DNA of 64,000 bases from Fusobacterium ulcerans ATCC 49185. GTDB taxonomy: Bacteria; Fusobacteriota; Fusobacteriia; Fusobacteriales; Fusobacteriaceae. The translations under genes and the position numbers were made by a program. Below, one piece after another: positions 36,482 through 44,036 of this stretch. The stretch spans positions 2,852,001-2,916,000 of the forward strand of contig NZ_LR215979.1 of assembly GCF_900683735.1 (NCBI RefSeq), in the 5' to 3' direction. The notes beneath the pieces are model-generated. The model worked only from the letters and a program-made list of their open reading frames with translations, was not told where the DNA came from and did not search any database. Each line of letters begins with the position of its first letter. The stretch's first letter is position 1.

Positions 36482-37666
36482 CTACTTTGCCAAATAAGCT
36501 TTTAAAATTGCATAATATCCTTCAGTTACATTATATAGACTATCTAGTTCTATGTATTCATCTATTGTATGTGCTAAGTTTTCTCTTGATGGTCCATATC
36601 CTATTGTTTTTATTCCTGCTTCTCCTGCATAATGAGATCCATTTGTACAGAAATTATAATGAGTGATTGTAGGAGTCTGTCCTATTTCTTTTAAAGCTTT
36701 CAATGCTTTTTGTACATATTCATCTTTTTCTTCAAACAGCCATCCTGGGAAGAATCTTTCTCCTTCTATTGTTGCTCCTGTCCAGCATTTTTCCACTCCT
36801 TTTGCATATGATACTTTTGCTTTGAGAGTGTCATCTTCTTTTGACATTTCATCTAATAGTTTTTGAATAGGTGCTAGTACACTTTCAGGAGTTTCTCCTA
36901 CTAAAAGTCTTCTGTCATAAGTTGCTCTGCAGTAATCAGGTACTACTGATGCTCCTGGGTATGGAGATGATTTTACATCTGTTAATTCAAGTATTCCATA
37001 TCCTAATGTATCATGATGAGTCATTGGAAGTTTTTGAATATTTTCAATTATCTTCATCATTTTATATACTGCATTTATTCCTTTTTCAGGGTTAGCTGAG
37101 TGAGCTGGTTTTCCAAAAGTTTCTACTACTATTTCCCCTCTTCCTCTTTGCCCTATTTTAAGGTTAAGCTGAGAAGCTTCTCCTATTATTACATAATCAG
37201 GTTTTACATATTTGCTGATTTCTCTTGCTGCTACTCCTTCAAAACACTCTTCATGAACTACACCAGCTATGAATATTTCTCCAGCGAATTCTTTTTTTAG
37301 GTCTTGAGCTAAATATGCCCCTGCTAAAAGCATTGCGCACACAGCACCCTTCATATCAGTAGTTCCTCTACCATATAGTTTGCCATCTTCTATATTTCCA
37401 GCAAAAGGCTTCTTAGTCCATTTTTCCTCATCTACTGGAACAGTATCTATATGACCATCCATAAGTACTTTTGGTCCTTCATATTTTCCCTTTACAGAAC
37501 CAATAACATTTCCATATTTATCTATATGTACAGTATCATATCCTACTTCAAGACATAACTTTTTAATATATTCTGCTACTTCTTTCTCTTCTCCTGAATA
37601 ACTTCTTCTTTGAATAAGGTTTTGAAGTACTTCTACTATCTGTTCTTTTCTTTCATTAGTCAACAT
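36482..37666 (-). CDS. ygeY: YgeY-family M20 metallopeptidase-like hydrolase
   Basis: This 394-residue M20 hydrolase has the di-zinc motifs VLMDGHIDTVPVDEEKWTKK, LYGRGTTDMKGAVCAMLLAG, GVVHEECFEGVAAREI with the catalytic Glu, and a final GYGPSRENLAHTIDEYIELD His. It matches the YgeY group ('selenium metabolism-linked hydrolase') by context with YgeX and YgeZ. The family removes acyl, carbamoyl or peptide groups from amino acids. It could release diaminopropionate for the lyase encoded upstream, or hydrolyse N-carbamoyl products of the hydantoinases. No selenoprotein gene or in-frame TGA codon is seen in this operon. Confidence 0.92.
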   Translation of the reverse strand: MLTNERKEQIVEVLQNLIQRRSYSGEEKEVAEYIKKLCLEVGYDTVHIDKYGNVIGSVKGKYEGPKVLMDGHIDTVPVDEEKWTKKPFAGNIEDGKLYGRGTTDMKGAVCAMLLAGAYLAQDLKKEFAGEIFIAGVVHEECFEGVAAREISKYVKPDYVIIGEASQLNLKIGQRGRGEIVVETFGKPAHSANPEKGINAVYKMMKIIENIQKLPMTHHDTLGYGILELTDVKSSPYPGASVVPDYCRATYDRRLLVGETPESVLAPIQKLLDEMSKEDDTLKAKVSYAKGVEKCWTGATIEGERFFPGWLFEEKDEYVQKALKALKEIGQTPTITHYNFCTNGSHYAGEAGIKTIGYGPSRENLAHTIDEYIELDSLYNVTEGYYAILKAYLAK

Positions 37667-37698
37667 TTAAATTCCTCCTGAATTTTTTATTTAAAATA

Positions 37699-38919
37699 TT
37701 ATTTATTTGGATAAGCTCCATTCCACACCACATTTTTGAACCCTTCTACATCTGTATCTCCTTCAGTGCTGATACATAATATTCTTGAGTTTTCATCAAT
37801 TTTAAGTTCATTCATAAGTTCTTTGTATTCTTCTTTCTTTTCTGAAAGAATAGTAAACAGTCCTAACCCTACAGCTCCAGATTCTCCAGAGATAACTCTT
37901 GCATCATTTCCAAGAGGACTTGAAAGTACTCTCATTCCTCTAGCTGCAACCTGGTCATCACATGACACAGAGAAATCTGCATTATCTCTTAATATTTTCC
38001 AGCTGATAGTATTTGGCTCTCCACAAGCAAGGCCAGCCATTATAGTAGTAAGATCTCCAGTTACATTATGAGGATTTCCATCATCAGCTTCCATAGATTT
38101 ATATATGCAGTTAGCTCCATGAGGTTCACAAATAACTGTTACTGGTCTGTCATCTCCATAAAGATGAGCTAAATATCCCTGTACTGCTCCTGCAAATGAT
38201 CCTACTCCAGCTTGGAGAAATACATGAGTCGGTTTTTCTTCTTTAGCTGCTTCAAGCTGTTCTACAACCTCATTTATTATTGTTGAATATCCCTGCATTA
38301 TCCATAGAGGTATCTCTTCATATCCGTCCCATGCAGTATCTTGTACCATTATCCAACCATGATCCTGCGCACCTTTGTTAGCAAGTCTTACAGCATCATC
38401 ATAGTTAAGATCAGTTATACTTACATCTGCTCCTTCTCTGGCTATTGCATCAAATCTCATTTGAGCAGAACCTTTAGGCATATATACAACAGATTTTTGT
38501 CTAAGTCTTGCAGCCATCCATGCTACACCTCTACCATGATTACCATCAGTAGCAGTAACAAAAGTAACATCTCCAAGCTGTTTTTTTACTTCATCAGAGA
38601 TAAGAACATTAAAAGGAAGATTCTTCATATCTCTATTAAGTTTTTTACTTAGATATTTACCAATAGCATATGAACCTCCAAGTACTTTGAAAGCATTAAG
38701 CCCAAATCTTTTAGATTCGTCTTTCAGCCATACTTTTTTAACCCCATAGTATGAAGCAAGAGTTTTCAAATCAACTAAAGGAGTAGCACGATAGTCAGGG
38801 AGACTTTTATGAAAGTTGTAAACCTCTTTCATTTCTTCAGAGCTAAATCCTGAAAGTTCAGATTTTTTATATTCAGCATCTCTGCTTTTTTTATTATGTA
38901 CCCATTTTAATAGTTCCAA
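37699..38919 (-). CDS. ygeX: Diaminopropionate ammonia-lyase
   Basis: A 406-residue PLP enzyme that splits 2,3-diaminopropionate to pyruvate and ammonia. The PLP-lysine stretch RFGLNAFKVLGGSYAIG is near residue 75, DGNHGRGVAWMAARLRQKSV near residue 127, and QAGVGSFAGAVQGYLAHLYG and SGESGAVGLGLF follow. I place the start at the TTG at 38917-38919, seven bases after GGAGG. The longer ATG frame would begin inside the promoter. It is the first gene of the 38.9-28.3 kb operon, with a sigma-54 promoter 40 bases upstream. Confidence 0.95.
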   Translation of the reverse strand: MELLKWVHNKKSRDAEYKKSELSGFSSEEMKEVYNFHKSLPDYRATPLVDLKTLASYYGVKKVWLKDESKRFGLNAFKVLGGSYAIGKYLSKKLNRDMKNLPFNVLISDEVKKQLGDVTFVTATDGNHGRGVAWMAARLRQKSVVYMPKGSAQMRFDAIAREGADVSITDLNYDDAVRLANKGAQDHGWIMVQDTAWDGYEEIPLWIMQGYSTIINEVVEQLEAAKEEKPTHVFLQAGVGSFAGAVQGYLAHLYGDDRPVTVICEPHGANCIYKSMEADDGNPHNVTGDLTTIMAGLACGEPNTISWKILRDNADFSVSCDDQVAARGMRVLSSPLGNDARVISGESGAVGLGLFTILSEKKEEYKELMNELKIDENSRILCISTEGDTDVEGFKNVVWNGAYPNK

Positions 38920-38959
38920 TTTTTTTCCTCCTGTTGTTTTATTTTCATAGTATATATAA

Positions 38960-38974
38960 GCAAAAACCATACCA
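38960..38974 (-). promoter_or_regulatory. Sigma-54 (-24/-12) promoter of the ygeX operon
   Basis: Minus-strand TGGTATGGTTTTTGC has GG and GC exactly ten bases apart, the strict sigma-54 geometry, and agrees with TGGCAC-N5-TTGC at most positions. It lies about 40 bases before the ygeX start and about 85 and 170 bases from twin palindromic activator sites. The adjacent activator at 39201 is of the sigma-54 type. Confidence 0.82.
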
Positions 38975-39057
38975 ATTTTTCAAAATCTTTTTTCGTTTTA
39001 TTTCAGAACTTTTAGAATTGTTTTTATTCATTTTCAGAAAATATTTTAATTTCATAT

Positions 39058-39072
39058 TTCTCATTTTGAGAA
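39058..39072. promoter_or_regulatory. Palindromic activator site 1 (TTCTCATTTTGAGAA)
   Basis: Perfect six-base arms TTCTCA/TGAGAA around TTT. The identical 15 bases recur at 39144. It lies about 85 bases upstream of the sigma-54 promoter of ygeX, a normal enhancer distance. Confidence 0.75.
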
Positions 39073-39143
39073 GTTTCTATCATTTTGATAATTTTCATTA
39101 AAGTCCTGTATTTTCTGATTTATTCTTTTTATTATTTTTTTCT

Positions 39144-39158
39144 TTCTCATTTTGAGAA
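39144..39158. promoter_or_regulatory. Palindromic activator site 2 (TTCTCATTTTGAGAA)
   Basis: An exact second copy of the palindrome, 86 bases from the first, and symmetric for one more base on each side (39143-39159). A TATAAT follows at 39166-39171, with the palindrome over the -35 region of the activator gene, so binding here could also repress that gene. Confidence 0.72.
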
Positions 39159-39200
39159 AAAATTGTATAATACATATATGAAATAAAAGGAAGTGGGAAT

Positions 39201-40910
39201 ATGGATTTATTAAATAAAATAAAAGATGATATATCAAAATATGCTGAAACTATTTCTCAAGTAATAAATATAGATGTGGAAATTATGAGCAAAGATCTCA
39301 TAAGAATAGCTGGTACTGGAAGACTGAAAGAAAAAGTAGGTCTTGATATGACTGGAGAATCTCATGTCTATGAACATGTTTTAAAAACTGGAAATACAGA
39401 AATCATTCTCTCTCCAAGAGAAGAGGAAATATGTCAAACCTGTCCTTCGAAATATACCTGTACAGAAGTATTGGAAATTTCTACTCCTATCATGTTTAAT
39501 TCTGAACCTATTGGTGTTATAGGTTTGATATGTTTTGATGAAAAACAAAAAGAAGAGTTTATTTCAAAAAAAGATTCATATATAAAATTTTTACAGCAGA
39601 TAGCTTTATTCATAAGTTCCAGAGTATATGAAGCCAATGAAAAAATAATGATAGAAAATAATAATAAAGTTCTTATGAATATAGTTGATAGAATTCCTGA
39701 TTCTATTATTATAACTAATGAACATGATAAAATCGAGCTTATCAATGAAAAGGGAATAGCTCTTTTTAAACTTACAGACTATGAACATAAACTTATAGTT
39801 TCACCTATAAAAAACTTTCTTGATAAAAAAGAATTTTCTCTTTCCTATGCTGACATTTCACATGATGTTGTAGGTGATATAATCTACTTTCCAAAAAATA
39901 TGGGAAGATTTAGAACCTTGTATATATTTCAGGAATCTGAAAAATTTAAAACATATCTCCATCAATTAAACTATAATTTTTCTAAAGAGTTTATTTTTAA
40001 TTCTCAGGAAATGGAAGCTGTATATTCAAAAATAAGAAAAGTTACCAAAACAACATCAACTGTTCTCATTACAGGAGAAAGTGGAACTGGAAAAGAAGTG
40101 GCTGCAAAAGCTATTCATATGAACAGCAACAGGGCTGATATGCCCCTTGTTGCAGTCAATTGTGGAGCCATTCCAGATACTCTTATGGAAAGTGAATTTT
40201 TTGGCTATGTAAAGGGAGCTTTTACAGGAGCAAATCCGAAAGGGAAAGTTGGATTTTTTGAGCAGGCTGATAAAGGAACTATATTTTTAGATGAAATTGG
40301 TGATATGCCCTTATCTCTTCAAGTAAAACTTTTAAGAGTGCTTCAAGAAAAAACTATCTCTCCTGTTGGTTCTGATAAAATAAAAGAAATAGATATAAGA
40401 ATTATTGCTGCTACCAATAAAAATTTAGAAGCTCTTGTTGCTGAAGGTAAATTCAGAGAAGATCTCTATTATAGATTAAATGTTTTTCCAATAGATATTC
40501 CTCCATTGAGAGAAAGACCCAAAGATATAGAAGATTTAACGAATTTCTTCATTGCTAAATATTCTCAGCTTTTCAATATTCCTATAAGAAGGCTTTCTAA
40601 TGAAGTGATGTCTCTTTTCCTTTCTTACAGCTGGCCTGGAAATATAAGAGAACTGAAAAATATAACAGAATATATAATAAATGTACTGGAAGAAAGAGAT
40701 TTAATGATAACTGTGAAACACTTACCACCAAAACTCACAAATTCTCTTAATATAAAGGAAATAAAAACTTTGGCTGAAATAGAAAAAGAAGCTATTGAAA
40801 GCCTTCTCTTAAAATATGGACATTCATCTAAAGATAAAATTAAAGTAGCTAAAACATTGGATATAAGCCTTGCTACTCTTTATAGAAAATTAAAATTATA
40901 TGGTCTATAA
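39201..40910 (+). CDS. Sigma-54-dependent transcriptional activator (YgeV-like)
   Basis: This 569-residue bacterial enhancer-binding protein has an N-terminal GAF-like sensor (about 1-150) carrying Cys78, Cys81 and Cys87, a PAS-like segment (about 155-250), an AAA+ domain and a Fis-type helix-turn-helix at the end (KVAKTLDISLATLYRKLKLY). Walker A is GESGTGKE (292-299) and the sigma-54 loop is an intact GAFTGA (339-344). It is divergent from ygeX, as E. coli ygeV stands near ygeX, so it probably activates the ygeX operon through the twin palindromes. The cysteine cluster suggests a metal or redox signal. The ligand is unknown. Confidence 0.93.
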   Translation: MDLLNKIKDDISKYAETISQVINIDVEIMSKDLIRIAGTGRLKEKVGLDMTGESHVYEHVLKTGNTEIILSPREEEICQTCPSKYTCTEVLEISTPIMFNSEPIGVIGLICFDEKQKEEFISKKDSYIKFLQQIALFISSRVYEANEKIMIENNNKVLMNIVDRIPDSIIITNEHDKIELINEKGIALFKLTDYEHKLIVSPIKNFLDKKEFSLSYADISHDVVGDIIYFPKNMGRFRTLYIFQESEKFKTYLHQLNYNFSKEFIFNSQEMEAVYSKIRKVTKTTSTVLITGESGTGKEVAAKAIHMNSNRADMPLVAVNCGAIPDTLMESEFFGYVKGAFTGANPKGKVGFFEQADKGTIFLDEIGDMPLSLQVKLLRVLQEKTISPVGSDKIKEIDIRIIAATNKNLEALVAEGKFREDLYYRLNVFPIDIPPLRERPKDIEDLTNFFIAKYSQLFNIPIRRLSNEVMSLFLSYSWPGNIRELKNITEYIINVLEERDLMITVKHLPPKLTNSLNIKEIKTLAEIEKEAIESLLLKYGHSSKDKIKVAKTLDISLATLYRKLKLYGL

Positions 40911-40924
40911 TTTAGTCAAAATAA

Positions 40925-41002
40925 AAACAAGGTTGACCTAAAAGTTGAAGTAAATTTTAAAATACTCTAAAATTATTTCTTACTTATAGGTCAACCTCTT
41001 TT
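40925..41002. repeat. Inverted-repeat element at a convergent gene junction, copy 2
   Basis: AGGTTGACCTA (40930-40940) and TAGGTCAACCT (40987-40997) are perfect inverted repeats, continuing into CTTTT. ACTCTAAAATTAT and the ends match copy 1 at 21489-21617, but this copy lacks the inner 50-odd bases. It again separates convergent genes (activator and metS) and can serve as a two-way terminator. Confidence 0.78.
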
Positions 41003-41020
41003 ATAAATATTGATTTTTAA

Positions 41021-41122
41021 TTAAATATTCCCTTTTTTAAATGCAATTCCCAAAGTTATAAATAGTCCACCCCAAATAATTATACATCCCATTGTCATCA
41101 TTATCAATGCACCTGTATTCAT
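41021..41122 (-). CDS. MetS-like small subunit of NSS transporter (33 aa)
   Basis: A 33-residue membrane peptide starts MNTGALIMMTMGCIIIWGGL and ends in a basic tail IAFKKGNI. It has one membrane segment with the WGGL motif typical of the methionine/alanine importer small subunit MetS (pattern M-TGAIIMM...WGGL). The start has AAGGAGGG seven bases upstream. It is 22 bp downstream of the NSS transporter gene at 41145-42644 on the same strand, the standard order MetP-MetS. MetS is needed for transport by its large partner in Corynebacterium. It is too short for ordinary gene callers. Confidence 0.88.
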   Translation of the reverse strand: MNTGALIMMTMGCIIIWGGLFITLGIAFKKGNI

Positions 41123-41144
41123 AATAAGCCCTCCTTTGTAATAA

Positions 41145-42644
41145 TTACTCTTCTATATCTACACTATTTTCCCATTTTTTCTTATAGAAAATAGTTGCTG
41201 ATATTATCATCAATAAAATTGTTCCCCAGCCAAATACTAATTCTGGCATATTAAGCTTTGACAATCCTTTTATAAGATTTGTTATTACTGTAGTTCCTAA
41301 AATTACTGGTGTTACATATTTCAATAAAAAATTAAACCATTTTCCTACTTTAAAATCAGAAAATTCATTTGCATCTTGTCTTATCTTTTCTACTCCATAA
41401 ATATAACAAATAAGCAAAGTTTCTACTAATCCAGAAGTAGCTATTATATAACTTCCAACATATGAATCTACTATGTCTAATATATAATTAAACCCTGCAT
41501 ATGTTGCAAAACATGCACTTCCTATAAAACCGACAATTGAAACAATTCCTACTAACTTTTCCCGACTTATTTTAAATTTATCCAATGCTGCTGTTGAAAA
41601 AGACTCCAACATTGAAATGCTTGAAGAAAGTCCTGCTATAAATAAACATAAGAAAAAGAAAAAACCTATAATTCCCTGTAAGAATTGACTTGTTGTTATT
41701 GTTGAAATTGCTATTGGAAAAGCTATAAATGCTATCCCTGCACCATCGCCAAAAGAATTATAATCTACTCCCATATTTTGTACCAAATATCCAAGAGTTG
41801 AAAATACAGTTATTCCAGATATTATATCAAATGAAGCATTTGAAAATACAGTAATAAATGAACTATTTACTATATCCCAATCATCATGTATATATGAACC
41901 ATAGGCTATCATGACTCCAACTGCTAAAGTCGTTGAAAAGAATACTTGAGCATATGCTGCAACCCATATACTTGGGTTTAAAATTTTAGTGAAATCAGGT
42001 GTAAATAATGCATTCAAACCTACTTTTGCTCCTGTAAGTCTAATTGAATTAAACATAAAAGCTACCATCATTATCATCAAAAGTGGTGTAAATATATTAG
42101 AACATTTTTCAATTCCACCTGATATCCCTTTTTTAACAATAATCCAGTTTCCAAGCCACACTAATATAACAAACCCTAATAAATATTTACTTATTCCTGC
42201 TGCAAAATCAAATGGCCCATTTCCACCACCTACTATCATTCCCATCAATTTTCCAGGGTCTGTCATCCAATTTGTCAGTCCAAATGCATGTCCAAGAGAC
42301 CAAAACATAAATATTATTGATATTGATATTATTGTACTGTAAAACATCATAACTATTATTGGCACCATTACTTGAACCCAGCCAACCCATTCATACTTTT
42401 TTCCTAAAAGTCTAAATGCTTTTGTTGAGCCCCCTCTTATTTTTCTTCCATATTGGTATTCTAATATCATCAATGGAACCGCACATGTAAATAATGCTAT
42501 TATATAGGGAAAAAAGAACGCTCCTCCACCGTTTTTATAAGCTTGAAATGGAAATCTCCACAAATTTCCCAAGCCTATTGCTGCCCCAACAGCTGCAAAA
42601 ATAAATCCTTTTCTACTCTTCCATACTTCTCTAGTTTCAGCCAT
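41145..42644 (-). CDS. NSS-family sodium-dependent amino-acid transporter (MetP-like)
   Basis: A 499-residue sodium symporter with about eleven or twelve membrane segments. The first one has the family signature FAAVGAAIGLGNLWRFPFQA then YKNGGGAFFFPYIIALF, which forms the sodium and substrate sites. Further on are VFFSTTLAVGVMIAYGSYIH and AGLSSSISMLESFSTAALDK. With the small MetS-type subunit next to it, it probably imports a neutral amino acid such as methionine, alanine or, given the tryptophanase nearby, an aromatic one. The YheO-type regulator gene lies just upstream on the same strand (130 bp gap). Confidence 0.92.
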   Translation of the reverse strand: MAETREVWKSRKGFIFAAVGAAIGLGNLWRFPFQAYKNGGGAFFFPYIIALFTCAVPLMILEYQYGRKIRGGSTKAFRLLGKKYEWVGWVQVMVPIIVMMFYSTIISISIIFMFWSLGHAFGLTNWMTDPGKLMGMIVGGGNGPFDFAAGISKYLLGFVILVWLGNWIIVKKGISGGIEKCSNIFTPLLMIMMVAFMFNSIRLTGAKVGLNALFTPDFTKILNPSIWVAAYAQVFFSTTLAVGVMIAYGSYIHDDWDIVNSSFITVFSNASFDIISGITVFSTLGYLVQNMGVDYNSFGDGAGIAFIAFPIAISTITTSQFLQGIIGFFFFLCLFIAGLSSSISMLESFSTAALDKFKISREKLVGIVSIVGFIGSACFATYAGFNYILDIVDSYVGSYIIATSGLVETLLICYIYGVEKIRQDANEFSDFKVGKWFNFLLKYVTPVILGTTVITNLIKGLSKLNMPELVFGWGTILLMIISATIFYKKKWENSVDIEE

Positions 42645-42774
42645 GATAAACCTCCTTAAGTTATTTTTAAAAACTTATTTTTATTAAAAACTTTATAAAG
42701 ATTATTGTATTTATTTTTCTCTATAAAAACTATTTTTAGGTATTATCATTTTAAATATTGGCTGAAGTAAAAAA

Positions 42775-43443
42775 TTATTGCTCTGAGCTTAAATATCTAT
42801 AAATTGTTTTTTCAGAAGTATTAAATCTTTTTGCAAGTTCTCCAACACTTCCTTTAAGATTAAATATTCCCTTTTTATCTAAAGATTTTACAATTTCTAT
42901 CTTTTCTGAAGTAGTCATTGCATCTATTGGTTTTTTTAAACTATCAAAATATTGATTTATTAGATATTTTGAATATTCTTCTATTGTTCCTAATTCATCT
43001 ACTTCTTCTGATTCTTTTTCAAGATTTCTTTCTAGTCCTCCAGTCAGCTCTTTTAATGCTTTGTTTAAAAAATTAGCTGCATATACCATCTCAGATATAT
43101 CAACTTTTATATTAAATGCTCCTTTAAGAGAATTTTTTTCCCCTTTTATAAAAAAAGTTGATACTCTAAATAATTTCCCATCATTATCTTTTCCAGGAAA
43201 ATTTGTTATAAAATCAATATTATCACTTGATTCCTTTTCATTATTATATTTATCAAGTAATTTTCCTAAAGTTTTTGGTATAGGGCTTCCTAATTCAAAA
43301 TTACAATTAGATGATTTAGCTATAAGTTTTCCTTCTTTTTTATCTTCAAAACTATAAAGTGTTATCTCTGTTAACTCCCCAAATGTTCTTTCTAAAAAAT
43401 TAATAATAATACTGTAATATGAAAATCCATCTTCAAAAATCAT
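42775..43443 (-). CDS. YheO/DauR-type PAS-HTH transcriptional regulator
   Basis: This 222-residue protein has an N-terminal YheO-like PAS domain (about residues 5-115) and a C-terminal helix-turn-helix (GIFNLKGSVGELAKRFNTSE then KTIYRYLSSEQ). The arrangement matches the YheO/DauR group, which control amino-acid uptake or breakdown genes. I chose the ATG at 43441-43443 after GGGAGG; an upstream ATG has no ribosome site. It lies between the NSS transporter and tryptophanase, which is divergent, and may govern either. The ligand is unknown. Confidence 0.85.
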   Translation of the reverse strand: MIFEDGFSYYSIIINFLERTFGELTEITLYSFEDKKEGKLIAKSSNCNFELGSPIPKTLGKLLDKYNNEKESSDNIDFITNFPGKDNDGKLFRVSTFFIKGEKNSLKGAFNIKVDISEMVYAANFLNKALKELTGGLERNLEKESEEVDELGTIEEYSKYLINQYFDSLKKPIDAMTTSEKIEIVKSLDKKGIFNLKGSVGELAKRFNTSEKTIYRYLSSEQ

Positions 43444-43859
43444 AAAACCTCCCAAATTATTCATAAGATTTTTTTCTTATATAATTTTTTATTGAGAAAA
43501 ATTTCTAAGGTTTTATATTCATAAGTATAATACATTTTTCAAACAAGTAAAATATAAAAAATATATTATAAAATTATAAAAAATAAATTTTTTAGAAATC
43601 ATTTTAAATTATTAAATAGAATCTCCTTATTTTACAAAAATATCTCTAGATGCCAGATATTTAATTTTAAGTTCTATCCTTTTATTTCTCTCAATAATTT
43701 TTAAAGTTAATACAAATATATATTAACATAACTTAATAAATTTTAATCTAATTTTTTAGTTCAATAAATATTTTTTCAGCTTTTAATTTCTATAAATCAA
43801 TTTTTTATTATTTAAAAACCTATATTATAAAATAATTGAAAAATATTTTTAAGAAATTA

Positions 43860-43888
43860 TTGACATTTTATTTAAAAAAAGTTAAAAT
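43860..43888 (+). promoter_or_regulatory. Sigma-70 promoter of tryptophanase gene
   Basis: A consensus TTGACA (43860-43865) is 17 bases from TAAAAT (43883-43888). Transcription would start near 43895, leaving a leader of about 140 bases before the tryptophanase ATG. The rest of 43465-43860 is AT-rich without a recognisable gene. Confidence 0.8.
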
Positions 43889-43930
43889 ATTCTCAAGAAA
43901 AATAAAATAATTTAATTCATTTATTTTTTA

Positions 43931-44000
43931 CTGTGAACTGAGTAAGTTCTATTTAAAAAGATGCCGCCTGCCAGTTGATATTTCAATGACCAGGGCACAG
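43931..44000 (+). promoter_or_regulatory. Candidate structured leader RNA (three-way junction) before tryptophanase
   Basis: In the leader, CTGTG (43931-43935) and CACAG (43996-44000) close a 70-base element. Inside, GAACT/AGTTC (43935-43939, 43945-43949) forms one hairpin. CCTG/CAGG (43967-43970, 43991-43994) with GTTGA/TCAAT (43974-43978, 43983-43987) forms a second. A GC-rich patch GATGCCGCCTGCCAG stands out from the AT-rich surroundings. CGCCT (43965-43969) could instead pair with AGGTG of the ribosome site (44025-44029), a possible translational switch. The pairings are counted by eye; I do not recognise a known riboswitch family. The GAACT palindrome might alternatively be a protein operator. 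Confidence 0.45.
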
Positions 44001-44036
44001 AAAAAATTTTCATACAAATTTTGGAGGTGTTTATTT

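Noticed and set aside
36482-37666. Selenium link of the ygeY operon (possible selenocysteine codon)
   Set aside because: Reading frames of ygeX, ygeY and both amidohydrolases are uninterrupted, with no in-frame TGA and no SECIS-like hairpin noticed; the 'selenium' tag comes from E. coli context only.
39152-39171. TTGAGA as -35 for TATAAT of the sigma-54 activator gene
   Set aside because: The spacing is only eight bases; TTGAGA is part of the palindrome.
43986-44036. N-terminal extension of tryptophanase by 17 residues
   Set aside because: No ribosome site precedes the upstream ATG, it lies within the leader structure, and family members begin near the chosen start. It also is not a TnaC-like leader because it has no stop before tnaA.
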